Position numbers and translations under genes: made by a program
In this document: positions 29,299-38,184 of the stretch, piece by piece
Layout of the letters: the number at the start of each line of letters is the position of its first letter
Position numbering within the stretch: the stretch's first letter is position 1
Assembly: GCA_963765075.1 (NCBI GenBank)
Contig: CAVXVA010000001.1
Span: 248,001-312,000 of the forward strand
Source of the DNA: JAENVU01 sp963765075
Lineage (GTDB): Bacteria > Actinomycetota > Acidimicrobiia > IMCC26256 > JAENVU01
DNA length: 64,000 nucleotides
Reading direction: 5' to 3'
Notes under the pieces: model-generated
The model's input: the letters and a program-made list of their open reading frames with translations, nothing else
Database searches by the model: none
What the model was told of the DNA's origin: nothing

Positions 29299-30492
29299 CT
29301 ACCGATCGAGAACCGCGACCACCTCGACGTGACTGGTATGCGGAAAGAGATCGACCGGGGTGGCCCGGGTCAAGCCGAACCCGGCCTCACCCAGGAGGCG
29401 GACGTCCCGGCCCAGCGCGGCCGCATCGCAGGCCACGAGGACCACCCGGCTGGCGTCGGTCGCGTCGATGTGGCTCACCACGTCGGCCCCGAGGCCGGCC
29501 CGGCTGGGGTCGGCGATCACCACATCGGCCGGGATCGCGTCCCAACGACTGATGTCGGCCCGGTCGACCTTCACGTCGTCGGACGCGAGGTTGTGCTTCG
29601 CGTCCCGGACCGCAGCCGGGTTGCCCTCGACCGCGATCACCTTCCGACCCTTCTTGGCAATCGTTCCGGCAAAGAGGCCGACCCCGGCGTAGAGATCGAC
29701 GACGGTCTCGGCCTCGTCGGGCACTGCGTCCTTCACCAACTGAGCGAGGGCGTCGGCCCCGTCGGCGCGGGTCTGGAAGAACGACGTGGCCGAGATCCGC
29801 CACCGGCGACCTGCGGCCTCCTCCGCGAACATCGCGGTCTTGCCGGCCTCGATGTCGTCGGCGCCGATCATCACGACATCGTCAGGCAGGGAGAGATACC
29901 GCGTGGTCGGAAACGCGATCACCATGCGTTCACCCGTTCGGGTCCCACACCGGATCTCGGCCTCCTTGACGGCGTCGAACTGCGCGTCGGCCAGCAACGA
30001 CTCGATGAGTGGATGCGCGACCAGGCACGAATCGATGAGGACGGGGTCGTGGGAATACGCCTTCCGGAACGCAGGACGACCCTTGACCATCAGCACGCGT
30101 ACCGAGGTGCGGAAGTGGGCGTCGGCCAACGCGACCGATTCGGCGACGAGACTCTCGGCGGCGTCACCGATCTTGCCGAGCCGGGCCAGCGCGTCCACCA
30201 CGATGTCACGCCGCAGGCGCCGTTGGGCCGCAGACTCGATGTACTGCCAGTCGCAGCCACCGCAACCGGTGACCACGTGCGGGCATGGCGGGGTGACCCG
30301 ATCCGGAGACGGGTCGAGGACTTCGACGATCCGGCCGCGGGCGAACGTCTTCTTCGCATTGTGGATCTCGACCCGCACCCGCTCGCCCGGGATGCCACCT
30401 TCGACGAGAACGACCCGACCGTCGGCATCACGAGCCAGCGCCTCGCCACCCGCAACCACCTTGTCCGGTGTGAGTTCGATGTTGGCGCTCAT
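29299..30492 (-). CDS. TrmA/RlmD-family RNA (uracil-5-)-methyltransferase
   Basis: A 397-residue SAM-dependent methyltransferase. The N-terminus is a TRAM domain (about 1-60), followed by a cysteine cluster PPCPHVVTGCGGCDW and a later DSCLVAHP that fit the [4Fe-4S] site of RlmC/RlmD. The SAM site is VVDLYAGVGLFAGTIA, and the catalytic cysteine is in VLVACDAAALGRDV. The usual DPPR-G element reads DPSRAGLG. It would methylate a uridine in rRNA or tRNA; which one cannot be told. I chose the ATG at 30492, where homology to the TRAM domain begins. ettA lies 88 bp upstream on the same strand. Confidence 0.88.
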   Translation of the reverse strand: MSANIELTPDKVVAGGEALARDADGRVVLVEGGIPGERVRVEIHNAKKTFARGRIVEVLDPSPDRVTPPCPHVVTGCGGCDWQYIESAAQRRLRRDIVVDALARLGKIGDAAESLVAESVALADAHFRTSVRVLMVKGRPAFRKAYSHDPVLIDSCLVAHPLIESLLADAQFDAVKEAEIRCGTRTGERMVIAFPTTRYLSLPDDVVMIGADDIEAGKTAMFAEEAAGRRWRISATSFFQTRADGADALAQLVKDAVPDEAETVVDLYAGVGLFAGTIAKKGRKVIAVEGNPAAVRDAKHNLASDDVKVDRADISRWDAIPADVVIADPSRAGLGADVVSHIDATDASRVVLVACDAAALGRDVRLLGEAGFGLTRATPVDLFPHTSHVEVVAVLDR

Positions 30493-30580
30493 CAATCCCG
30501 CTCTCGGCCCTGCGGGCCGGGCCGCTCGGGCCCCGTTCCGCTGGCGTCTCGGCTGCACCCGCGTGCCCACATCACTTCAC

Positions 30581-32284
30581 TCATCGGGCGAGCGGCTTGT
30601 ACTTGATCCGGTGGGGTTGGTCGGCTTCGGCGCCAAGACGCTTGTGGCGGTCGACCTCGTAGTCGGAGAAGTTGCCCTCGAACCAGCGCACCTCGGAGTT
30701 GCCCTCGAAGGCGAGCACGTGAGTCGCGATGCGGTCGAGGAACCACCGGTCGTGGCTGATGACCACCGCACACCCGGCGAAGGCGAGCAATGCATCCTCG
30801 AGTGCGCGCATGGTGTCGACGTCGAGGTCGTTGGTCGGTTCGTCGAGGAGCAACACGTTGCCGCCCTGGGTGAGCACCTTCGCGAGATGCAGCCGGTTGC
30901 GCTCTCCACCCGAGAGTTTCCCGACGGTCTGCTGCTGATCCGAGCCCTTGAAGTTGAAGCCGGCCACGTACGCCCGGGAGTGGATCTCGCGTCCACCGAC
31001 CACGATGTGATCGGCGCCGCCCGTGATCTCCTCGAAGACGGTCTTCTCCGCGTCGAGTGAATCGCGACTCTGGTCCACGTAGGCGAGTTCGACGGTCGAC
31101 CCGACGCGGAGGGTGCCGGAGTCGGGTGCGTCGATCGGATCGGGATCACCCTTGGCGGCCGCGGCGATCATCATCTTGAAGAGCGTCGTCTTGCCCGCGC
31201 CGTTGGGGCCGATCACGCCGACGATGCCCCCGCGCGGCAGCGTGAAGGACAGGTCCTCGATCAGAAGCCGATCGCCGAACCCCTTGCTCACCGACTCGGC
31301 CTCGACCACGACGTCACCGAGGCGCGGGCCTGGCGGAATCGAGATGACAAGCTGTTCGGCGCGGTCGGCCCCGCCTTCGGCCTCGGCCACCAACGCGTCG
31401 TACGCGTTGAGTCGGGCCTTGCCCTTAGCCTGGCGAGCACGCGGGGCGAGACGGATCCACTCCAGCTCGCGAGCCAGCGTGCGCTGGCGGGCTTTGTCGG
31501 ACTTCTCTTCCTGGGCGAGGCGAGCTTCCTTCTGCTCCAGCCACGACGAGTAGTTGCCTTCCCACGGGATGCCCTTGCCGCGGTCGAGTTCGAGGATCCA
31601 GCCCGCGACGTTGTCGAGGAAGTACCGGTCGTGGGTCACCGCGACGACGGTGCCGTGGTACTCGCCGAGAAAGCGTTCCAACCACGCGACTGATTCCGCG
31701 TCGAGGTGGTTGGTGGGTTCGTCGAGCAGTAACAGGTCCGGACGCGAGAGCAGCAGCCGACAGAGCGCGACCCGTCGACGTTCACCACCGGAGAGCACGT
31801 CGACGTTGGCGTCACCGGCGGGCAGGCGGAGCGCGTCCATCGCGATGTCGATCGTGCGCTTGAGATCCCACGCCCCCGCGGCCTCGATCTCCTTTTCGAG
31901 CTGGGCCTGTTGGGTGCCGAGCTTGTCGTAGTCGGCGTCGGGATCGGACCACCCGGCGAGGACCTCGTCGTAGCGTTCGAGCAGCGTGGCGGTCTCGCCC
32001 ACGCCGTCCATCACGTTGCCGAGCACGTCCTTGGCGCCGTCGAGCTGGGGCTCCTGGTGGAGCATGGCGACGGTGAAGCCCTGGGTGAGGCGGGCCTCGC
32101 CGGAGAATCCGTCGTCCTCACCGGCCATGATGCGCAGCAAGCTCGACTTCCCGGCACCGTTCGAACCAAGGACGCCGATCTTGGCGCCGGGATAGAAGGA
32201 GAGGTTGATGTTCTCGAGGACTTGCCGATCCGGTGGGTGAAACCGGGACAAGTTGCGCATGGTGAAGATGAACTGGGCGGCCAC
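30581..32284 (-). CDS. ettA: Energy-dependent translational throttle protein EttA
   Basis: A 567-residue ABC-F ATPase. Two ABC domains have Walker A GSNGAGKSS and GPNGAGKTT, signatures LSGGERRRVAL and LSGGERNRLHL, and LLLDEPTNHLD and LLLDEPTNDLD. The start sequence AAQFIFTMRNLSRFHPP matches the EttA N-terminus, which fixes the GTG at 32284. EttA binds the ribosomal E site and gates entry into elongation depending on the ATP/ADP ratio. TACCGT lies six bases before the GTG, indicating a leaderless transcript. The DUF885 gene starts 64 bp away on the other strand. Confidence 0.94.
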   Translation of the reverse strand: MAAQFIFTMRNLSRFHPPDRQVLENINLSFYPGAKIGVLGSNGAGKSSLLRIMAGEDDGFSGEARLTQGFTVAMLHQEPQLDGAKDVLGNVMDGVGETATLLERYDEVLAGWSDPDADYDKLGTQQAQLEKEIEAAGAWDLKRTIDIAMDALRLPAGDANVDVLSGGERRRVALCRLLLSRPDLLLLDEPTNHLDAESVAWLERFLGEYHGTVVAVTHDRYFLDNVAGWILELDRGKGIPWEGNYSSWLEQKEARLAQEEKSDKARQRTLARELEWIRLAPRARQAKGKARLNAYDALVAEAEGGADRAEQLVISIPPGPRLGDVVVEAESVSKGFGDRLLIEDLSFTLPRGGIVGVIGPNGAGKTTLFKMMIAAAAKGDPDPIDAPDSGTLRVGSTVELAYVDQSRDSLDAEKTVFEEITGGADHIVVGGREIHSRAYVAGFNFKGSDQQQTVGKLSGGERNRLHLAKVLTQGGNVLLLDEPTNDLDVDTMRALEDALLAFAGCAVVISHDRWFLDRIATHVLAFEGNSEVRWFEGNFSDYEVDRHKRLGAEADQPHRIKYKPLAR

Positions 32285-32290
32285 AGGTCG

Positions 32291-32296
32291 ACGGTA
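32291..32296 (-). promoter_or_regulatory. -10 hexamer TACCGT, leaderless ettA transcript
   Basis: TACCGT on the minus strand is six bases before the GTG start at 32284; no ribosome-binding site is seen. Confidence 0.4.
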
Positions 32297-32348
32297 GCGT
32301 GCGCCAGGGAGAGGGAACGGAAGCAAGGGCACCCACGAAAGGGTCAAC

Positions 32349-34049
32349 GTGATCAGACCGATTGACGAACTGTCCGACCGATACGTCGAGGACTACGCCC
32401 GCCTCCACCCCATCGCGGCGACCTTCGACGGCATCGCCGGGCACGATGATCAGCTCACCGACTACTCGCCCGACGGGGCCGACGAACGGGCCGAGCACGA
32501 CCGCGCCACGCTACGCACCCTCGCCCGGCTCGAACTCGATGGCGAAAGGTTCGACGCCGAGCGGGACCGCGTGGCGGCCGGCGTGATGCGCGAACGCTTG
32601 GAGGTCGCGCTCGAACTTCACGAGCGCGGTGAGCAGTTCCGGTCGATCGCCGTGCTCGGCTCGGCCGTGCAGGAGGTTCGCGAAGCGTTCGACATGCTCC
32701 AGACCCAGACGGAGGCCGACTGGGAGATCGTCACCGCCCGCATCGCCCGCGTGCCCGAGTGTCTCGGGAGCCTCGAGGCCGCGTTCACCGAGGGGCGTTC
32801 GCGCGGGATCGTGGCGTCGACGCGCCAGGTGGTCGGCGCGATCGCGCAGATCGAAGTGTGGGCCGGCACCGATGCCAACGGGACTCGGCCGTACTTCCTC
32901 GCTTTGGCCGACCGCATGGCGGCGGCGGGCATCGGCTCGTCGGGCTTGCACGCATCGGTCGAGCGCCACGCCGAGCGGGCGACGGCCGCGCTCGACGCGT
33001 TCGCGCGGTACCTCACGTCCGAGTACGCGCCCGATGCCGACCCGCGCGACGCAGTCGGCGAGGAGCGCTACGCCATCGGTGCCCGGATGTTCAACGGCAC
33101 CGTGCTCGACCTGGCCGAGACCTACCAGTGGGGTTGGGACGAACTGCACCGCATCGAGCACGCCGTCGGCCAGGTCGCGGCGCGCATCCTGCCGAACGGC
33201 ACCGTCGGCGAAGTGATCGAGCTCCTCGAGACCGACCCGGCGCGTGCCATCGAAGGGCCCGAGAACCTCCGGGCGTGGCTGCAGGATCTGATGGACACCA
33301 CCATCGCCGAGATGAACGGCGTCCACTTCGACATCCCCGAGCCGGTGCAGACCGTCGAGGCGATGATCGCCCCACCGGGTGGCGCGTCGGCGATGTACTA
33401 CACCGGGCCGTCCGAAGACTTCTCTCGCCCCGGTCGCACCTGGTACCCGACGATGGGCACGACCCGCTTCCCACTCTGGGGAGAAGTGTCGATCTGTTAC
33501 CACGAGGGTGTACCCGGTCATCACCTCCAGGTCGCACAGGTGCGCTATCTCGCCGACACCTTGACGCGGTTCCAGCGGACCCTCGCGTGGTCCTCGGGTC
33601 ACGGTGAAGGGTGGGCGCTCTACGCGGAGCGCCTCATGGGTGAACTCGGATACCTCGAGAACCCGGACTACGAACTCGGCATGCTGCGCGCCCAAGCGAT
33701 GCGCGCAGTGCGCGTCATCGTCGACATCGGCATGCACCTCGAACTCGAGATCCCCGCGAACGAGTCGTACCACCCCGGTGAGCGGTGGACCCCCGAGCTC
33801 GCGTTGCCGTTCGTGGTGGACCGGGCAATGTTCCCCGAGATGTTCATGCGCTCCGAAGTCGACCGCTATCTCGGCATTCCCGGTCAGGCGATCTCGTACA
33901 AAGTCGGCGAACGGGTGTGGTTGGAGGCGCGAGCCGACGCCCGGGCCCGCCACGGCGCGGCCTTCGATCTCAAGGCCTGGCACTCCCACGCCCTCGACCT
34001 CGGCTCCATGGGCCTCGACCAGTTCCGCGCCGAGATGGCCCGCTACTGA
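32349..34049 (+). CDS. DUF885 family metal-dependent hydrolase
   Basis: A 566-residue protein of the DUF885 family. The metal motif reads CYHEGVPGHHLQ (His385, Glu386, His391), followed by a glutamate in GEGWALYAE, together resembling a gluzincin active site. There is no signal peptide or membrane segment, so it is cytoplasmic. Members are thought to be carboxypeptidase-like, but the substrate of this one is unknown. It is divergent from ettA and convergent with the SDR gene 24 bp away. Confidence 0.88.
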   Translation: MIRPIDELSDRYVEDYARLHPIAATFDGIAGHDDQLTDYSPDGADERAEHDRATLRTLARLELDGERFDAERDRVAAGVMRERLEVALELHERGEQFRSIAVLGSAVQEVREAFDMLQTQTEADWEIVTARIARVPECLGSLEAAFTEGRSRGIVASTRQVVGAIAQIEVWAGTDANGTRPYFLALADRMAAAGIGSSGLHASVERHAERATAALDAFARYLTSEYAPDADPRDAVGEERYAIGARMFNGTVLDLAETYQWGWDELHRIEHAVGQVAARILPNGTVGEVIELLETDPARAIEGPENLRAWLQDLMDTTIAEMNGVHFDIPEPVQTVEAMIAPPGGASAMYYTGPSEDFSRPGRTWYPTMGTTRFPLWGEVSICYHEGVPGHHLQVAQVRYLADTLTRFQRTLAWSSGHGEGWALYAERLMGELGYLENPDYELGMLRAQAMRAVRVIVDIGMHLELEIPANESYHPGERWTPELALPFVVDRAMFPEMFMRSEVDRYLGIPGQAISYKVGERVWLEARADARARHGAAFDLKAWHSHALDLGSMGLDQFRAEMARY

Positions 34050-34073
34050 GTCGTCTCGTTGTCCGCGTACCGG

Positions 34074-34883
34074 TCAACTCACGACGGGGCGGTTGGTCCA
34101 GGTGCCGTCGGGGCGACGGAACCAGCCACCCGCGGCGAGTGATCCGCCGTCGGCATGGATGGTCGTGCCGGTGACGAACCCGGAGAGGTCCGACGCGAGG
34201 AACAGCGCGACGCCGGCGATGTCGTCGCCGGTGCCGAAGCGCCCGACCGGCACCCAACTCGGGATACGTTCGGCGTCCTCCGCGCCCACCCACTTCGCGT
34301 AGGGCACCTGGAGCGACTCGACGAGGTCGGGCGCAATGGCGTTCACCCGCACCCCCGAGTTGCCGAGGTCGACCGCGAGACTCTTGGTGAACCCGCCGAC
34401 CGCGGCCTTGAACGCGGCGTACACCGGTCGGCTCGGAATCGCCCGGAACCCTTCCACCGACGAGATGTTCACCACACTCCCCCGGCCGCGCTCGATCATC
34501 CCGTCGACGAACGCGCGGGTGCACAGCAAGACGTGGCGCAGGTTGACCGCGTAGAGGTCGTCCCACGCGTCGGATCCGTTCGCGAGGAAGTCGTTCCCCG
34601 CCGTGAGGTAGTGACCGACGTTGTTGACCAGCACGTCGACCTCGCCGGCCACGCGCGCGAGATCGGTCACCGCGTCGGCATCGGTCACGTCGCCGACGAC
34701 GGCCGAGGCCTGGCCGCCCGCCGCGGCGATGACCTCTACGGTCTCGGCCGCACGCGCCGCGTCGACCTCGGCGACGACGACCGTCGCCCCCTCGGCCGCG
34801 AACCGTTCCGAGATCGCGCGGCCGATTCCGCCGCCGCCGCCCGTCACGACGGCGCGGCGCCCGGCGAGCAATCCGCCGGTCAC
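34074..34883 (-). CDS. SDR family oxidoreductase
   Basis: A 269-residue classical short-chain dehydrogenase. It has TGGGGGIGRA as the nucleotide motif, NNVG in place of the common NNAG, a catalytic Ser in NISSVEG, and YAAFK as the YxxxK pair. The C-terminal HADGGSLAAGGW is typical. The GTG at 34883 overlaps the stop codon of the pepF gene by four bases (GTGA), which sets the start and indicates translational coupling. The substrate is unknown. Confidence 0.88.
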   Translation of the reverse strand: MTGGLLAGRRAVVTGGGGGIGRAISERFAAEGATVVVAEVDAARAAETVEVIAAAGGQASAVVGDVTDADAVTDLARVAGEVDVLVNNVGHYLTAGNDFLANGSDAWDDLYAVNLRHVLLCTRAFVDGMIERGRGSVVNISSVEGFRAIPSRPVYAAFKAAVGGFTKSLAVDLGNSGVRVNAIAPDLVESLQVPYAKWVGAEDAERIPSWVPVGRFGTGDDIAGVALFLASDLSGFVTGTTIHADGGSLAAGGWFRRPDGTWTNRPVVS

Positions 34884-36682
34884 GGCGCGGGGATCGAGAT
34901 CCGACCCGTTGCCAACGCCGCTGCTTCCGCCGCTTCGAGTTGTTGCTCGATGATGTTGAGACCGCCGACCCAGAACTTCGGGTCGCCGAGATCGCAGTCG
35001 ACGATCTTGCCCAACTCCTCCGGCGACTTCGAACCGCCGGCTGCGAGCAACTCCAGATATGCCGGCACGAAATCGTCGCCACCCTCCTCGTACCGGCGGT
35101 ACACCGAGAGGGCGAGCAGTTGGCCGTACGCGTACGCGTACACGTACCCCGGGGTGCCGATGAAGTGGGGAATGTAAGACCACCAGGTGCGGTAGCCCTC
35201 CGTAACCTCGACCGCATCGCCGAGCATCGCGACCTGGGTCTGCGCCCAGTGCGCGGCGAAATCGTCGGTGCTGAGTTCGCCGACGGTCCGCCGGTGGGTG
35301 TGGACCTGATCCTCGAAACGGTTCATCGCGATCTGCCGGAACACGGTCGCGATCTGGCCTTCCAAGTTCTCGGCGATAAGCGCAAGCCGAGCGTTGGGCT
35401 CGGTGGTCGCTTCCATCAACCGACCGAAGGTCACGGTCTCACCGAACACCGACGCGGTCTCGGCCAGGGTGAGCGGAGTCGTCTGGTGGAAGATCCCCTG
35501 CTCCCGGGCGAGGTACGCGTGGAGACCGTGACCCATCTCGTGGGCGAGAGTCAGCACGTCGCGTCGGCTGGAGGTCCAGTTGAGCAACAAGTACGGGTGG
35601 TGCGACGGCACCGTATAGGCGCAGAACGCGCCCGGTCGTTTGCCGGGCCGGACCGGCGCGTCGATCCACGACTCGTTGAAGAACCGCTGGGCGACGTCGG
35701 CGAGCTGCGGCGAGAACGACGCGTAGGCGTCGAGCACCAGCTCGCGCGCCTCGTTCCATCCGAACTCAACTTCCGCGTCGGCGACGCTCGCCATCCGGTC
35801 GTAGTCGGCCAGTCGGTCCACGCCGAGCAGTTGCGCCTTCAGCGCGTACCACCGCTGCGGGATGTCGTAGCGACTGACGACCGCGTCGACGAGCGCTTGC
35901 ACCGATTCGTCGCTGGCCTCGTTGGCAAGGTTGCGGCTGGCGATCCAACTGTCGTGCGACCGCAACCGGTCGGTCGAGGCCTTGTCGGCGAGCAGCGTGT
36001 TGAACACGAACGCGCGGGTGCGCAACCCCGGGGCGAGACCCTCGGTCACCGCGGTCGCGGCGGCGGCCCGCTCGTCGCGGTTCGGCGACTGCAACTTCGA
36101 GAGGCCTTGCTCGAGCGCGACCGTCTCACCGTCGAGATCGATCGTGATCGCGGAACTCAACTCACTGAAGAGTCGCGCCCACGCACTCGAGCCGGTGACG
36201 TCCTTGTCGGCGAGGATCTTCTCCTCGGGTTCGGTGAGCAAGTGGGGCCGGTAGCGACGCATCGACCGGAGGGCGTGGCCACAGAAATCGAGTTGCGGAT
36301 CGGCCAGGACGGCATCGGCCTGCTCGTCGGGCACTGCGGCCCATTCCAGTTCGAGGAAGATCACCCGGGTCGCAATCGCGGTCGACTCCTCCTCGACCCG
36401 CTGCATCAGCGCACCACGTTCGGCATCTGTGGTGTCGACGGTGAAGCGCAAGCCGGCGTAATTCCCGGCCCGGCCGAGATGTTCCTGCAGCGTGGCGACC
36501 TTGGTCATCAGGGCCGCGAGCCCCGACGCGTCGAGACCGGCAATCGTGCCGCGGGCTTCCTCGATCTCGCCGGCGGCGGCACTGGCGGCGGCGAGGTGGG
36601 CATCGATGCCCTCATCACCGAGGAGCGGTTCAAGATCCCAGGAAACATCGGATGCGGCGAGATCGGCGTCAGTCACAGTCAT
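34880..36682 (-). CDS. pepF: M3 family oligoendopeptidase (PepF)
   Basis: A 600-residue zinc metallopeptidase. The HExxH motif is LAHEMGHG (His381, Glu382, His385) and the third ligand glutamate is in LAETASVFGE, as in the PepF branch of family M3. It cleaves oligopeptides in the cytoplasm and would process peptides brought in by the two peptide importers of this window. TAGCCT lies seven bases before the ATG with no ribosome-binding site, so the transcript is probably leaderless. The divergent M1-like gene starts 58 bp away. Confidence 0.93.
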   Translation of the reverse strand: MTVTDADLAASDVSWDLEPLLGDEGIDAHLAAASAAAGEIEEARGTIAGLDASGLAALMTKVATLQEHLGRAGNYAGLRFTVDTTDAERGALMQRVEEESTAIATRVIFLELEWAAVPDEQADAVLADPQLDFCGHALRSMRRYRPHLLTEPEEKILADKDVTGSSAWARLFSELSSAITIDLDGETVALEQGLSKLQSPNRDERAAAATAVTEGLAPGLRTRAFVFNTLLADKASTDRLRSHDSWIASRNLANEASDESVQALVDAVVSRYDIPQRWYALKAQLLGVDRLADYDRMASVADAEVEFGWNEARELVLDAYASFSPQLADVAQRFFNESWIDAPVRPGKRPGAFCAYTVPSHHPYLLLNWTSSRRDVLTLAHEMGHGLHAYLAREQGIFHQTTPLTLAETASVFGETVTFGRLMEATTEPNARLALIAENLEGQIATVFRQIAMNRFEDQVHTHRRTVGELSTDDFAAHWAQTQVAMLGDAVEVTEGYRTWWSYIPHFIGTPGYVYAYAYGQLLALSVYRRYEEGGDDFVPAYLELLAAGGSKSPEELGKIVDCDLGDPKFWVGGLNIIEQQLEAAEAAALATGRISIPAP

Positions 36683-36689
36683 GACGGTG

Positions 36690-36695
36690 AGGCTA
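36690..36695 (-). promoter_or_regulatory. -10 hexamer TAGCCT, leaderless pepF transcript
   Basis: TAGCCT on the minus strand is seven bases before the ATG at 36682. Confidence 0.4.
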
Positions 36696-36740
36696 CGCGG
36701 CCATCAAGGCCGGCGGGATCGATACCGACGAAGATGGGGC

Positions 36741-38184
36741 ATGGTTCGTCACGCCCTCACCGGCCTCGTCGTTCTCGGCGTGATGGGTTGCGCGTCCAGC
36801 GGTTCGAGCGCAGACCCGTCGCGGCCCGAGCGATCGACCACCACCACGACCACCACGACCGCCGCCGGCCCGTCCGATCCGTACTACTCAGAAGTCGGCG
36901 CGAACGCGTATGACGTCGGTCACTACGACATCTCGCTGAGCTACTCCCCGGATCACCCCGTGATCACCGCGACCACCACCATCACGGCCACGGCGAAGCA
37001 GACGCTCACCGAGTTCCACCTCGACCTCAGCGGCCTGAAGATCGACGAACTCACCGTCGACGGCACACCCGCGCGGTCGAGTCGGAAGACGAACCGTCGT
37101 GACGGTTCGGCCGCGCCGGCCGATCGCGAGCGGCGCAACCTTCGTCACCCAGGTCCGCTATCACGGGAAGCCTCGCGCGATCTCCGATCCGGGCGACTCG
37201 GCGGACGACCCCACCCAGATCGGCTGGACTCGCACCCGCGACGGCCGGGTCTACGTGGTCAGTGAACCCATCGGCGCGCGTACGTGGTTCCCCGGCAACG
37301 ATCACCCCGCCGACAAGGCCCCGTTCGACATTCGGGTCGATGTGCCCGCCGGGGTGTCGGTCGCGTCCAACGGCACGTTGACCGCGACCCCCGGCCCCGC
37401 CGGGCGCACGACCTGGCACTGGACAATGGCCCAACCGATGGCGACCTACCTCGCGACCGTCGTCATCGCACCGATGCGCGAGGAGGCGACCGCGAGCCCG
37501 GCGGGAGTGCCGATCCGCAACTTCTTCCCGCCGCGCCTCTACGCCGAGAGCGTGACCGACTTCGCCAAGACCGGGGCGATGATCGACTACTTTTCCACCA
37601 TCTTCGGGCCGTACCCGTTCGACGCGTACGGCGCGGTCGTGCTCCGGGACGAGATCGGGTACACGCTCGAGACCCAGACGATGTCGATCTTCGGGTCCGA
37701 CATGCTCGGCACCGACAAGGAAGCGGAAGACACCGTCGCCCACGAACTCGCGCATCAGTGGTTCGGCGACTCCGTGAGCATCGAGCGGTGGGCCGACATC
37801 TGGCTCAACGAGGGCTTCGCGACGTACGCGCAGTACTTGTGGGAGGACCACGTCGATCCGACGTTCGCCATCAACGAGGAGATCGCGAAGCTGCGGGCCG
37901 AGAACGAGCCGGACCTGACCCGGCCCCACGACCCGGGCGTCGAGGGGCTGTTCTCTCCCGCGACGTACGATCGAGGCGCGTTGACGCTCCACGCGCTGCG
38001 GCTCACGATCGGCGATGCGAAGTTCTTCGATCTGGTGAAGGCCTGGACGGCGAAGTACCGCTACGGCAACGCGACCACGGCCGACTTCATCACCCTCACG
38101 AACGAGATCGCGGGTCGGGACCTCACCGATTTCTTCCACCGCTGGCTCGACCGAGACCAGGTGCCCGTTCTTCCCCTGAACTAG
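36741..38184 (+). pseudogene. M1 family aminopeptidase-like lipoprotein, frameshifted
   Basis: Two frames make one exported M1-type peptidase of about 480 residues. Frame 1 (36741 to about 37075) has a signal peptide with lipobox VMGC (Cys17), a Thr-rich linker and YDISLSYSPDHPVITATTTI. Frame 2 (about 37075 to 38184) continues with ATFVTQVRYHG, the substrate-binding region, zinc motif HELAHQW (37741-37761) and third ligand in WLNEGFA. The C-terminal helical domain of full-length M1 enzymes is missing, as in short bacterial members. The break near 37068-37080 shifts one base forward and may be a lost CG dinucleotide. The stop codon TAG overlaps the opposing helR stop (CTAG). Confidence 0.75.

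Noticed and set aside
34940..36913. Very long open frame (657 codons) on the plus strand opposite pepF
   Set aside because: It is the antisense shadow of a clear M3 peptidase in a high-GC genome; the translation is Arg/Glu/Gly-rich with no motif.
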